Part shown: positions 1 through 8,010 of the stretch, in pieces
How the letters are laid out: every line of letters starts with the position of its first letter
Numbering within the stretch: the stretch's first letter is position 1
Assembly (NCBI GenBank): GCA_013298775.1
Contig: JAAFIV010000004.1
Span: 62,001-126,000 of the forward strand
Direction: 5' to 3'
DNA: 64,000 nucleotides
Source of the DNA: Ignavibacteria bacterium
GTDB lineage: Bacteria > Bacteroidota > Ignavibacteria > Kapaibacteriales > UBA4661
Made by a program: the position numbers and the translations under genes
Notes under the pieces: generated by a model
What the model was told of the DNA's origin: nothing
What the model saw: only the letters and a program-made list of their open reading frames with translations
Databases searched by the model: none

Positions 1-1569
1 GTCGGGATTGCCCACCATTTCGTGCATCATTGCCAAATACGGCTTCCAATACGGTGGAATGGTCTGCATGAAGGTAAATAAATTGCTTACGCCAACGTAA
101 TCCACGCCGCACGCATACAATTCTGGCGTGAACGCCAAACCCGCCAGCACCGCATAACCACCGTAGCTGCCGCCGTAAATCGCCACGCGCTTGGGGTCGG
201 CGATGCCTTCCTCGATGAGCCATTGTACGCCGTCGCTGATGTCGTTTTGCATGGCGCGTCCCCACTGCTTGAAACCGTGTTCCCAGAAGGTGCGTCCGTA
301 GCCCGTCGAGCCGCGATAATTCACCTGCAAGACCGCATATCCGCGATTGGCGAGGAATTGAATTTCAGGATTGTAGCCCCATGCGTCGCGCACCCAGGGT
401 CCGCCATGTGGATTGATAACGACGGGCAAATGCCGTGCTTGCTGGTGTCTGGGCAATTTCGGCAGCGTCAAATAGCCATGCAGCGTGAGTCCATCGCGGC
501 TGTGGAATTTTACAGGTTTCATTTCCGCGAGGTCTTTTTCATTCAGCCAAGGGCTGATGTCGCTGAGTTTTGTGAGGCGGTCTTTGTTCAAATCGAAGAG
601 ATAATACGCGCCCAGCGAGCGGTCGCTGTACGTGCGGACAATCATCATATCTTCGTTTTTGTTCATGTCGTGAATCGTTACCTCGTAGCCGTGCAAGCGA
701 GCCGCGACGCGCTGATAGAGCGATTTTGCAATTTTATCCAAAAATACTCGCTCGCGCTTCCACGTTGTGTACGCAATGGCTGTTAAAACCTTGCGTTTGC
801 GGGAATACGAGAGCGTTGTGGCATCCACGTCGTCATGCTCGAACAGCACATCATTTTCTTTTGCGTTTTCAAGGCTGAATCGCACAATCGCACTTTTGTC
901 GCGTCCCAGATTTGATGCGGCATACAGGTCATTGTTATCAAAGCTAAAAAACATTGGGTCAATGCTTTCTTTGAAATTCGTGGTCAGCACGGGCGCGAAC
1001 TCATCTTGCTCGGTTTTGCGGTGCAGAAGTGTTGTTTCTACGCCATCAGTCGCCATTGCGATGCGGAGTTTGCCGTCGTGGTCGGTCATCCAACCCGTGA
1101 TATTTCCTGGGTTTTCGGCAATCATTTGTAATTCGCCGCTTGGCAAATGCAAACGATAGACATCGAACAGCTCTGGATTGCGCTTGTTCAGGCTGATGAG
1201 CATGAAATCATCGTGGTCTTCGAGCGCGTCAATGATTTGCGCTCGTACACCGTCGAAGGGCGTGAGGTCGCGCAGATTATCACCACTGAGATTCACCGCC
1301 ACAACGTGATAGTTTTCATCGCCACCAAAATCTTTCACATAAACAATGCAATTATCGGTTTTCCAAAAATAGCCCGCGATATCGCGCTCGGTTTCCTGCG
1401 TGAGGCGAAAGGTGCGCTCATCGCGGCGGTCTTGAACAACAATGTTCATGCGGTTTTCAAAGGGCTGCAACCACGAAATAAACATCCCGCTTGGCGAGAT
1501 TTGGTAATTTGCTTTCTCAGGATTACGAAAAAAATCACGAAGAGGAATAAGCGGTGATGCGGTGTTCAT
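1..1569 (-). CDS. S9 family (prolyl oligopeptidase-like) serine peptidase, 3' end beyond window
   Basis: The reading frame is open from the ATG at 1569 to the window edge (523 codons seen, no stop), so the gene is partial at its C-terminus. The first ~300 residues look like the beta-propeller half of S9 peptidases. The second half is an alpha/beta hydrolase with an oxyanion HGGP motif near residue 389 and the nucleophile elbow GGSYGG with Ser at about 468. The Asp and His of the triad would lie outside the window. No signal peptide is visible, so it is probably cytoplasmic and hydrolyses short peptides or acyl-peptides. The family call is solid; exact substrate (dipeptidyl peptidase IV, acylaminoacyl peptidase or oligopeptidase) is not resolvable. 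Confidence 0.9.
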   Translation of the reverse strand, partial: MNTASPLIPLRDFFRNPEKANYQISPSGMFISWLQPFENRMNIVVQDRRDERTFRLTQETERDIAGYFWKTDNCIVYVKDFGGDENYHVVAVNLSGDNLRDLTPFDGVRAQIIDALEDHDDFMLISLNKRNPELFDVYRLHLPSGELQMIAENPGNITGWMTDHDGKLRIAMATDGVETTLLHRKTEQDEFAPVLTTNFKESIDPMFFSFDNNDLYAASNLGRDKSAIVRFSLENAKENDVLFEHDDVDATTLSYSRKRKVLTAIAYTTWKRERVFLDKIAKSLYQRVAARLHGYEVTIHDMNKNEDMMIVRTYSDRSLGAYYLFDLNKDRLTKLSDISPWLNEKDLAEMKPVKFHSRDGLTLHGYLTLPKLPRHQQARHLPVVINPHGGPWVRDAWGYNPEIQFLANRGYAVLQVNYRGSTGYGRTFWEHGFKQWGRAMQNDISDGVQWLIEEGIADPKRVAIYGGSYGGYAVLAGLAFTPELYACGVDYVGVSNLFTFMQTIPPYWKPYLAMMHEMVGNPD

Positions 1570-1613
1570 GGGAAAGAGTGAAATTTGAGGGAGGAGAGAT
1601 AAAGAGAAATGCA

Positions 1614-1646
1614 AAGGGGCGAAAAACCTCGTGTTCTTCGCCCCTT
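1614..1646 (-). terminator. Hairpin between two minus-strand genes
   Basis: AAGGGGCGAA at 1614-1623 pairs with TTCGCCCCTT at 1637-1646, just past the stop of the T9SS cargo gene (1655). No long T-run follows on the minus strand, so termination is inferred from stem strength and position. Confidence 0.45.
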
Positions 1647-1654
1647 GTGGATGT

Positions 1655-2872
1655 TTACTGATGTAAAACTGGCGTGATGCTGCGTTTACCTAAATGTTCA
1701 ATCACGAGGAAATACGCGCCTTGTGGCAATTCTTTCAGGGAAAGAAGTTCACTTGCGTTCTCTGCAATCCAGCGCACACGTTCTTGCCCTACGCTTGTAA
1801 TGATGCGGCATTCAGCGCGTGGTGGAATGCCATTTACGAGCAGTACATCCTGTGCGGGATTTGGCGAACAGACCACAGAAGCAAGATTGGATGAGGCGTT
1901 GCGGTTATTCACCGACGTTGCTGTTTGCTGTGCGGCAACTTGCACATTGACATCGAAAAAGGTTGTTGCAGCGCGGCGTTTATCATCCACTGCCACGACC
2001 ATAATGCTGGCTTTGCCTGTGCTGACGGCGGTGAGACGCAATCCGCTGAGATTATTCGGTCGCGCTTGTGCTGGAACGACTTCCGCACGAACAATATCGG
2101 GATTCAGCGAAGCAGTTGAATAGGTTAGAGGCGAACCGTTTTCATTCACAAAAACGCGCTCTGGAAAGCCGTCGCCACGAAAGCCAGGCGATTCAAGTTC
2201 CAAGAGCGTAACCGAGCCATTCGTCATGGAAGTATTCTGCACCGCATTCAGCAAAAATGGCTGCGACGAGCCACTTTGGTTATCCCGCAAAGTGAGCGTA
2301 ACGGTACTCAGTGTCGCAGCAATAGTGTACGGTTGCCCAAAACCACGCCGAGAAGGAAGGATGCTGACGGTCAAAATACGGTCTTCATTTTTTTGGAAAT
2401 TGACACGCGTTGGGTAAAAAACCAAGTACCCAAGCGTTTGCCCGGGTTCAAAGAAAAGCACATTCGAGGCAAGCCCTGTGTTGTCGAGCGAAAGCTGGTT
2501 TGCGCCTAAATCCATTTGCAATTGAGCATTGGTGAGCAAGGTGCCAGATGTCGTGCGATAATCTGCCGAAAATAACACGACGGCTGCACCCGTAGCATTG
2601 GTGCGCTGTACGGTGATGTAGGTTGGCGGCGGAACAGTCATAGGAAACGCATTGGAGAAGCTGCGCCGCTCCATGATGACGTTAGAAGGATTGAGCGAAA
2701 CAACGCTCGTCGCGCCTTGAATGCTGGCATTGGTACTCATTTGTGCAAATATTGGCACATGAAATGCAGCACAGAAAAGTCCGAACATGCTACACCATAT
2801 CAGCACAAAACGGCACAGTTTGCGGGATTGAGTCAAGGATTGAGACAATGTGAACATCGTAAAAAGATTCAT
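1655..2872 (-). CDS. Secreted protein with T9SS-type C-terminal sorting domain
   Basis: 405 aa from the ATG at 2872. The frame extends upstream to 2947, but the start at 2872 gives a coherent signal peptide: basic and polar head, hydrophobic stretch ending FHVPIFAQ. The mature part is beta-rich and contains Calx-beta-like phrasing (FEPGQTLGYLVFYP near the middle). The last ~75 residues have the layout of a Por/T9SS type A sorting tail: SPNPAQD, then a short beta-sandwich ending in LPQGAYFLVIE and a basic tail. It is therefore probably exported through the outer membrane and surface-anchored or released. The function of the mature domain is unknown. Confidence 0.75.
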   Translation of the reverse strand: MNLFTMFTLSQSLTQSRKLCRFVLIWCSMFGLFCAAFHVPIFAQMSTNASIQGATSVVSLNPSNVIMERRSFSNAFPMTVPPPTYITVQRTNATGAAVVLFSADYRTTSGTLLTNAQLQMDLGANQLSLDNTGLASNVLFFEPGQTLGYLVFYPTRVNFQKNEDRILTVSILPSRRGFGQPYTIAATLSTVTLTLRDNQSGSSQPFLLNAVQNTSMTNGSVTLLELESPGFRGDGFPERVFVNENGSPLTYSTASLNPDIVRAEVVPAQARPNNLSGLRLTAVSTGKASIMVVAVDDKRRAATTFFDVNVQVAAQQTATSVNNRNASSNLASVVCSPNPAQDVLLVNGIPPRAECRIITSVGQERVRWIAENASELLSLKELPQGAYFLVIEHLGKRSITPVLHQ

Positions 2873-3200
2873 ACAAACAAAAACAGATGGGCAAAAGCAA
2901 TTGAAGAACAATAATTGAAGAACAACAATGATGCAAACACTCAGCATGAATTACAAAAGCAAGATGTTTTCACTGCTTGAGGTGGAGCAGAGTGCATAAC
3001 GATAGCACGAAAACAAATTACCCGCAAAAATACAGAGCTTTCGGGAGGTGTGCAAGTACGAAGGCAGAAAAAGCGCAGCAGGAAGGTAATGCACTTTGTT
3101 GTATTTTTATCCGTCGTCATTGCTGAGATTTGCTAAAACTATGCTGGCAATGACAAATTCGACAACAACGACATCCAATCATCACTATTCAACAACAACA
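2873..3200. other. Intergenic region between divergent genes
   Basis: About 330 bases between the T9SS cargo gene (minus) and an SDR gene (plus). It is AT-rich. An ATG-containing frame joins the SDR frame from 3096, but its translation is a low-complexity run of Thr, Ser, Asn and His and is probably leader. No clear TAnnTTTG promoter, hairpin or RNA gene was seen. Confidence 0.4.
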
Positions 3201-4025
3201 ATGGCACCTATCTTCGATAATGCAGTTATTTGGATAACGGGCGCGAGTTCTGGTATTGGCGAGGCACTCGCACATACGCTTGCACAGCGTGGCGCGAACA
3301 AGAATTACAAACTCATTCTTTCCTCTCGGCGCATTGCAGAACTGGAGCGCGTGAAAGCTGATTGTATGCGGCGTTGGGGTATTCTCGGCGAAAATATTTT
3401 GCTCCTGCCGCTTGATTTGGAGCAAGCAGATACACTCCCAAGTAAGGTAAAATCAGCCTTGCAGAATTTTGGAGCAGTTGATGTTATGTTTCACAACGGC
3501 GGTATCAGCCAACGCTCGCTTGCGCACGATACCGCGCTTGCTGTGGATAGGCGTGTTATGGAGATAGATTTTTTCGGAACGGTCGCGCTCACAAAAGCTC
3601 TGTTGCCATCCATGCTTCAGCGCGAGCGTGGTCATTTTGTTGTGATTTCAAGCCTTGTTGGGAAGTTCGGAACGCCAATGCGCTCTGGGTATTCTGCCGC
3701 AAAACACGCACTGCACGGCTTTTTCGATGCCCTTCGAGCGGAAATTTGGCGAAAAAATATCGGTGTTACAATGGTGTGTCCGGGCTTTGTTCGCACGAAT
3801 GTTTCGGTGAATGCAGTTACGGGAAATGGCTCTGCGCAAGGCAGTATGGACGAAGCACAAGCGAAAGGAATGAGTGCGGAAGAGTGTGCAAGGCGCATTG
3901 TGCGGGCTGTTGAGGCAGGAAAACTGGAGGTGTATATCGGAGGACGCGAGCGACTGGGAGTATATTTGAAGCGGTTTGTACCGAATTTATTTGCACGAAT
4001 TTTGCAAAACGCAAAAGTAACGTAA
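3201..4025 (+). CDS. Short-chain dehydrogenase/reductase (SDR)
   Basis: 274 aa from the ATG at 3201. The open frame begins at 3096, but residues before MAPIF are low-complexity and upstream of the Rossmann core. TGASSGIG (13-20) is the dinucleotide-binding loop, Ser150/151 and Tyr164-x3-Lys168 (YSAAK) are the catalytic residues, and the usual NNAG is replaced by HNGG at 98-101. The loop PGFVRT follows. It resembles classical NAD(P)H SDRs of the DHRS7-like type that reduce carbonyls or sterol/retinoid-like alcohols; the substrate is unknown. It converges with the merC-like gene, leaving 54 bases between stops. Confidence 0.88.
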   Translation: MAPIFDNAVIWITGASSGIGEALAHTLAQRGANKNYKLILSSRRIAELERVKADCMRRWGILGENILLLPLDLEQADTLPSKVKSALQNFGAVDVMFHNGGISQRSLAHDTALAVDRRVMEIDFFGTVALTKALLPSMLQRERGHFVVISSLVGKFGTPMRSGYSAAKHALHGFFDALRAEIWRKNIGVTMVCPGFVRTNVSVNAVTGNGSAQGSMDEAQAKGMSAEECARRIVRAVEAGKLEVYIGGRERLGVYLKRFVPNLFARILQNAKVT

Positions 4026-4079
4026 AATGTAGCACAAACTATTTCGATACTCTATATTCGCAAACTGCATCCATCTTCC

Positions 4080-4556
4080 TTAGTGTTTATGCGGTATTCC
4101 GCTTGCACACATTTTGCAATGTTTATGATTTTGCCAATGCCCAGCGATAAGCAAAATACTCCCAAGCGTGGTCATTCCTGCTTCGAGAGGCTCATTGGAA
4201 AAATGTTCGCCCGCAAAAAGTGCCGCAAGCACAGCAAATAAGCCGCTTACTAGCAAATACACCACAATACTTTGCCCATGTTTCGCATACCCACGCCAAG
4301 CGGCAAAGATAACCGTCGGCAAAATAAGTGCGGCGAGAATAACATGTGTCCATTCTGAATCAGCAAAAGCGGCAAGTGTTGTAAGAAACGGCACGAGCAA
4401 GGGCAGTACCAAACAATGCACGACACACAAGCCAGAAAGCGCGATACCAATGCGGTCGAGCAAACGCGAGAACGATGGCGATGAAGAAAACGAAAAAGGC
4501 ATGCGCAACGAGGAAACAAGCGGTGATGATGATTCTGACGAAGGTAAATGCTGCAT
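4080..4556 (-). CDS. MerC-domain inner membrane protein
   Basis: 158 aa with four predicted membrane segments (about 36-62, 69-88, 96-115 and 126-140). Cys44-x3-His47-Cys48 sits in the first helix, as in MerC mercury-uptake proteins, and the C-terminal tail HKHCKMCASGIPHKH adds Cys147, Cys150 and several His. It lies 81 bp downstream of a Fur-family regulator on the same strand, so the two are probably one operon. MerC proteins move Hg(II), but chromosomal MerC-domain proteins beside Fur regulators in Bacteroidota are more likely to handle zinc or another housekeeping metal. No merA or merT is nearby. Metal identity is inference. Confidence 0.8.
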   Translation of the reverse strand: MQHLPSSESSSPLVSSLRMPFSFSSSPSFSRLLDRIGIALSGLCVVHCLVLPLLVPFLTTLAAFADSEWTHVILAALILPTVIFAAWRGYAKHGQSIVVYLLVSGLFAVLAALFAGEHFSNEPLEAGMTTLGSILLIAGHWQNHKHCKMCASGIPHKH

Positions 4557-4637
4557 GGTAAGGGTAAAAAATGAAATGACGACCTGCTAAACGTATTCTT
4601 GACATTCTGATTATACTTTTTCTGGCTATACTGCTGG

Positions 4638-5099
4638 CTATACTGTACATTCTGGGCAAGCTCCCGTGAACTGCACAACATGATGGATATTCTGAAAGCC
4701 CGTGCGTTCGGCAATAATTTTATCAACTTCCGACAGCACACACGCACCAATGGCAAGCTGTTTGCCACAAGAAACGCATGAAATGGTGTGGGAATGATGC
4801 CGCTCGGTATGCGTACCAGTCAGGCAATATCGCCAACTTCCGTGCGAATGCTCCATTTTACAAACAATTCCGAGCTTCTCAAGCTGCTCAAGATTGCGGT
4901 AAATCGTTACAAGGTCAATATCCTGAAGGTGTGGAAGCTCGCTCTGGTCGTGCTTTCGTTCTTCCCAAGAAGAATAGATTTCTTGCGCTGTCATGGAATG
5001 TTCTGCGGCAAAGAGAATTTCCACCACTGCCTTTTTTCCTTTGGTAAGGCGCGGTACACGCTCTCGTACACGTTCCAGAAGATGTTCAATTGATTCCAT
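4638..5099 (-). CDS. Fur-family metalloregulator (Zur/Fur-like)
   Basis: 153 aa from the ATG at 5099. A TTG two codons upstream is less likely, because the -7 element at 5103-5110 would then overlap the start. The winged helix is at 15-85 with recognition helix DLVTIYRNLEQL (62-73). The metal region HHSHTISCVSC (101-111) and the distant CPEC (148-151) give four cysteines of a structural zinc site. Length and layout fit Fur, Zur or PerR. A near-perfect palindrome overlaps the -33 box of its own promoter, suggesting autorepression, and the merC-like gene follows. Zinc is the likeliest signal given the partner, but this is inference. Confidence 0.9.
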   Translation of the reverse strand: MESIEHLLERVRERVPRLTKGKKAVVEILFAAEHSMTAQEIYSSWEERKHDQSELPHLQDIDLVTIYRNLEQLEKLGIVCKMEHSHGSWRYCLTGTHTERHHSHTISCVSCGKQLAIGACVLSEVDKIIAERTGFQNIHHVVQFTGACPECTV

Positions 5100-5102
5100 G
5101 CA

Positions 5103-5132
5103 CAAAAATACGGAAAAGTTTTCTTATTGCAA
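5103..5132 (-). promoter_or_regulatory. Bacteroidota-type promoter of the fur-type gene
   Basis: Read on the minus strand, TTTTG with TTG at 5132-5130, a 19-nt spacer, then TATTTTTG at 5110-5103. This matches the TTG-N19/20-TAnnTTTG consensus. The -7 box ends only 3 nt before the ATG, so the transcript would start at or very near the start codon. Confidence 0.65.
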
Positions 5133-5145
5133 AATATTTGCAGTA
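5125..5145. promoter_or_regulatory. Candidate Fur/Zur operator
   Basis: Core palindrome TGCAAA-ATA-TTTGCA at 5128-5142, extended to 21 bp with one mismatched pair. It overlaps the -33 element of the fur promoter, the expected position for an autorepressor site. Confidence 0.6.
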
Positions 5146-5195
5146 AGCTGTGTCGGAAAATTATTGCTGAAGTACATTTGTGGAAATTATTACAA

Positions 5196-5286
5196 TAGAG
5201 TTTATCTCGAATAAGGTTTTTAGAGTTTTGGAGCAAGGCAGCATGCTGCCTTGTTTAGTAAAAAAGTCTATTCGGAATAAAGTCTA
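5196..5286 (+). repeat. 91-bp palindromic mini-element, copy 1
   Basis: The ends TAGAGTTTAT and ATAAAGTCTA are imperfect inverted repeats (the similarity extends ~20 bp inwards), and the centre is a perfect 20-bp palindrome at 5234-5253. An identical copy (91 of 91 bases) lies in the opposite orientation at 27633-27723. It has TA at both ends and no coding capacity, as expected of a non-autonomous MITE. Confidence 0.8.
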
Positions 5287-5380
5287 ATGATTTCAACAGG
5301 ACGAGCAAGAAGTTCAGCAGAAGGTTTCAGATGGTCTGCGGCTTGAGATTGTTTAAGAATCAAGCAAAAGAGGACATACA

Positions 5381-5414
5381 AAAATGGCGTAGCATCAAAT
5401 GACTACGCCGTTTT
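5381..5414 (-). terminator. Rho-independent terminator after SDR gene
   Basis: GGCGTAG (5386-5392) pairs with CTACGCC (5403-5409) with A/T runs on both sides, 12 bp past the SDR stop. Its stem GGCGTAG/CTACGCC recurs in the terminators at 7057 and 8690. Confidence 0.75.
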
Positions 5415-5425
5415 CTCTCAGCTTC

Positions 5426-6337
5426 TCAATGTGTTCTCTTCCTTGGTTGCAGAACGTTGAGTTTGTCCGTATTTGAACCCATGAGCCATCGTGCAAAGGC
5501 AGCTTCCGAACTGCTGACGGGCTGCATAATGCTTCTAATCTGAACGTTCTGAAATATTCGCTCAGGGAGCATTTTTTTGAGGAATGCAAAAAGTTTTGCA
5601 TCACCACCGGAAATGATGTGTAACTGCCCGTTGTGCGTTTGTGCGGCTTTCCATATTTCGTTGGCAATATTTGTGGGCGATGTAACTTCAGGAATGGATG
5701 CCTGTGCAGACGTAAAATTCTCGTAGTTCGCTTGATATTCCTGAAAGACACGTGCTTCACCCGTACCATCGTCAAGTTTTGTAAAAATTTTGGTTGCGTG
5801 AGTTCCGGGATAGATAGCTTTAACACTGATGTTGAAGGGTGCCAATTCTATTCCTAAACTTTCTGTGAGTCCACGTACTGCCCATTTACTGCTTCCGTAA
5901 GCGGCTATGTACGGATAATTAAACTGCGCACTCGACGAGGCGATATTGATAAACATACCGTTTTGCTTTGCTCTAAAATGTGGGATAAATGCTTTGATGA
6001 CCGCAAACACCCCAAAAACATTCGTTTCGTACTGCTCCTTAATCTGTTCGAGCGTTGATGTTTCCGTCGGTCCCATGAGGCAATATCCTGCGTTATTGAC
6101 AACAATATCAATGGTCGGAAACTGCGCTATGACTGCACTTGCAACTTCGGCAACCTGCTCAAAATTGGTAACGTCAAGTTCGTACAACCTTACATTCGAG
6201 TATTGTGCGAATAAATCGTGGTGGGCAGCAAGATTGCGGACGGTTGCCGCGACGTTCCATCCGCGCTCTGCGAAGAGTTCGACGGTGGCTTTGCCAATAC
6301 CGGAACTTGCTCCGGTAATAAACAGTGTCTTTTTCAT
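5426..6337 (-). CDS. SDR oxidoreductase under TetR control (module 1)
   Basis: 303 aa from the ATG at 6337. GASSGIG at 9-15, NNAG at 81-84, the Ser134-136 region and Tyr147-x3-Lys151 (YGSSK) give a complete classical SDR active site. The extended C-terminus (about 50 residues past the core) fits the common NAD(P)-dependent ketoreductase type; substrate unknown. It follows its tetR by 49 bp on the same strand, and the palindrome TGACTAATCAGTCA is centred ~23 bp before its start, with a second copy before tetR. It is therefore probably repressed by that TetR and induced by a small hydrophobic or reactive compound. Confidence 0.9.
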   Translation of the reverse strand: MKKTLFITGASSGIGKATVELFAERGWNVAATVRNLAAHHDLFAQYSNVRLYELDVTNFEQVAEVASAVIAQFPTIDIVVNNAGYCLMGPTETSTLEQIKEQYETNVFGVFAVIKAFIPHFRAKQNGMFINIASSSAQFNYPYIAAYGSSKWAVRGLTESLGIELAPFNISVKAIYPGTHATKIFTKLDDGTGEARVFQEYQANYENFTSAQASIPEVTSPTNIANEIWKAAQTHNGQLHIISGGDAKLFAFLKKMLPERIFQNVQIRSIMQPVSSSEAAFARWLMGSNTDKLNVLQPRKRTH

Positions 6338-6353
6338 AATGGGAAAAATTGAT

Positions 6354-6367
6354 TGACTAATCAGTCA
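6354..6367. promoter_or_regulatory. TetR operator, module 1, SDR side
   Basis: TGACTAATCAGTCA: 5-bp arms TGACT/AGTCA around a 4-bp centre, 17 bp upstream of the SDR start. The same arms recur before the tetR gene at 6980-6993. Confidence 0.7.
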
Positions 6368-6386
6368 TTTTGATAAAAAGAACAAG

Positions 6387-6947
6387 CTACTCAAGCATTT
6401 TCTTGAGAAGCTCGTAGGACGTTTCAATGAGTTTATGCTGCTCGGCTTTGGATAGTTTTTTGGATTGGAGATACTGAAACACGCCAAAAGTATGGCTATT
6501 GACAAGGGAAATGATGAAATCAACAGGGAGATTTCTCAGCATTTTTTGTTTAATTCCAGCGCGAATTATTTTTGTGTGATATGCCGTCTGCTCCGCATCA
6601 ACACTTGCATTGGGCATGGACGAATACGGAGAAGTGTGGAATTGTTGAATAAAGTGGAATTTCAAGGGGTTATCCAACGCCCAAAAAAGTGAAGTCAAAA
6701 ATTGCGAGCGCATGAAATCACGGATGTCCTCTGCGTTTCCGGTGTGAATACGGACATACTCAGTCAATTCTTGTTTGATGGCAGCGTACAAGCCAAGAAC
6801 TAACTCATCTTTTGTGGGAAAGTAATTGAAAAGCGTTCCATTCGCAACGCCAGCTTCTTTCGCAATCAGACTGGTGGCTGTTCCATGAAACCCATGTTCT
6901 ACGAAAAGACGCAAGGCTGCCTCAAAAATAGCGGATTTTTTATCCAT
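6387..6947 (-). CDS. TetR/AcrR-family repressor (module 1)
   Basis: 186 aa. N-terminal helix-turn-helix at about 10-50 with the typical phrases FVEHGFHGTATSLIAKEAG and GTLFNYFPTKDEL. The rest is an all-helical ligand-binding and dimerisation domain of normal length. It has its own Bacteroidota-type promoter, whose -7 box abuts the operator at 6980-6993, and the same operator precedes the downstream SDR gene, so self-repression plus SDR repression is the natural reading. The ligand is unknown. Confidence 0.92.
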   Translation of the reverse strand: MDKKSAIFEAALRLFVEHGFHGTATSLIAKEAGVANGTLFNYFPTKDELVLGLYAAIKQELTEYVRIHTGNAEDIRDFMRSQFLTSLFWALDNPLKFHFIQQFHTSPYSSMPNASVDAEQTAYHTKIIRAGIKQKMLRNLPVDFIISLVNSHTFGVFQYLQSKKLSKAEQHKLIETSYELLKKMLE

Positions 6948-6979
6948 TGCTTGAAATGAATTTTATCAACAAAACAGAC

Positions 6980-6993
6980 TGACTGAACAGTCA
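6980..6993. promoter_or_regulatory. TetR operator, module 1, tetR side
   Basis: TGACTGAACAGTCA, the same TGACT/AGTCA arms and spacing as at 6354-6367. It touches the downstream edge of the -7 box, so a bound repressor would cover the transcription start. Confidence 0.7.
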
Positions 6994-7022
6994 AAATTAA
7001 GCAAACGCTATTACACTTCCAA
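6992..7022 (-). promoter_or_regulatory. Bacteroidota-type promoter of tetR module 1
   Basis: On the minus strand: TTG at 7022-7020, 20-nt spacer, TAATTTTG at 6999-6992. It matches TTG-N19/20-TAnnTTTG. Confidence 0.65.
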
Positions 7023-7056
7023 AACAAAATTTCTGAGAGCAGGAAATACAAAAGAG

Positions 7057-7094
7057 AAAAACGGCGTAGAAGCACGTATTTACGCCGTTTTTTC
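7057..7094 (-). terminator. Rho-independent terminator after SDR gene (module 2)
   Basis: ACGGCGTA (7061-7068) pairs with TACGCCGT (7081-7088), with an A-run on one side and a T-run on the other, so it could act from either strand. It lies 24 bp past the SDR stop at 7118 and is nearly identical to the hairpin at 8690. Confidence 0.8.
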
Positions 7095-7117
7095 TTTTTG
7101 CTTACTGATGCCGCCTA

Positions 7118-7960
7118 TTATTGCAATCCGAACTGAGATTTCATCATTGTATCAAACATTCTATCAGAAACAGTACGGCGAATAAGTGGTAGTATTTTTG
7201 CTGTCATTCCCACACGATAGCGAGTACGAGGTTTTGTGGCAACCGCAGCATAAAAAATTACTTTAGCGACTTCTTCAGGTGTCAAAACCCCATAGCTACC
7301 TTTCTCATAAACATTTTTCAGCATAGTTGTAAATTTTGCTCGAAATTCTGAATATGGATCGCCTGCAATAGGCTCAGAGAGAGGGCTATTGTCTATAAAC
7401 GGCGTTTTTACTCCGCCTGGCTTGATAAGCAGAACATCAATGCCAAATTGAGCAAGTTCCATTCGTAAGCCATCGGTAATAGCTTCAAGAGCATATTTTG
7501 TGGCTTGGTACGCGCTAGACCCAGGTGTTGTAAATTCGCCTCCCGCAGACCCGATATTGATGATGCGACCTGATTTCTTACGGCGCATATTCGGCAGCAC
7601 AAGCTGGCACATTCGCACCAAGCCGAAGACATTGGTATCAAATTGCTTACGCAGTTCATCGGGAGTCAATTCTTCAACCACGCCATTTTGACAAAAGCCC
7701 GCATTGTTGATAAGAATATCCACCGTGCCGTACTCTTTCTCAATCGTGCTGACGGTATTGTGCATAGATTCTTCACTCGTAACATCGAGCGCGAGCGTCT
7801 TGCAGCCTTTTCCGGCAAGTTCCGTGAGTGCCGAAGCACTCCGAGCAGTAACAACCGTGATAAATTCTTGCGGTTGTGCGGCGAACAATTCTGCGGCTGC
7901 TTTACCAATGCCACTGGACGCGCCCGTGATAAGCACAACTTTTTTTGATAAAGTTTTCAT
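7118..7960 (-). CDS. SDR oxidoreductase under TetR control (module 2)
   Basis: 280 aa from the ATG at 7960. An upstream GTG at 7987 would start inside the operator and is rejected. TGASSGIG at 12-19, NNAG at 85-88, Ser138 and Tyr151-x3-Lys155 (YQATK) complete the classical SDR site. Similar in layout to the module-1 enzyme but clearly diverged. It follows its tetR on the same strand, with the 16-bp operator placed 16 bp before the start. The substrate is unknown; such TetR-linked SDRs often detoxify or modify carbonyl or aromatic compounds. Confidence 0.9.
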   Translation of the reverse strand: MKTLSKKVVLITGASSGIGKAAAELFAAQPQEFITVVTARSASALTELAGKGCKTLALDVTSEESMHNTVSTIEKEYGTVDILINNAGFCQNGVVEELTPDELRKQFDTNVFGLVRMCQLVLPNMRRKKSGRIINIGSAGGEFTTPGSSAYQATKYALEAITDGLRMELAQFGIDVLLIKPGGVKTPFIDNSPLSEPIAGDPYSEFRAKFTTMLKNVYEKGSYGVLTPEEVAKVIFYAAVATKPRTRYRVGMTAKILPLIRRTVSDRMFDTMMKSQFGLQ

Positions 7961-7975
7961 AATATAAAGCTGTTT

Positions 7976-7991
7976 GTGAGTAATCACTTAC
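7976..7991. promoter_or_regulatory. TetR operator, module 2, SDR side
   Basis: GTGAGTAATCACTTAC, differing by one base from the site at 8600-8615. Near-palindromic with arms GTrAGTAA/TtACTyAC. Confidence 0.7.
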
Positions 7992-8010
7992 TCTTTGGGT
8001 AAAAAAAGAA

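Noticed and set aside
223-1557. Several plus-strand open frames over the first 1.5 kb
   Set aside because: They lie opposite the S9 peptidase gene, whose frame has recognisable motifs throughout. The plus-strand translations have none.
4080-4556. A mer mercury-resistance operon
   Set aside because: Only a MerC-domain protein with a Fur regulator is present. No merA, merT, merP or MerR-type gene is in the window.
7961-7987. GTG start for the module-2 SDR at 7987
   Set aside because: The start would lie inside the operator. The ATG at 7960 gives the normal MKTLSKKVV start.
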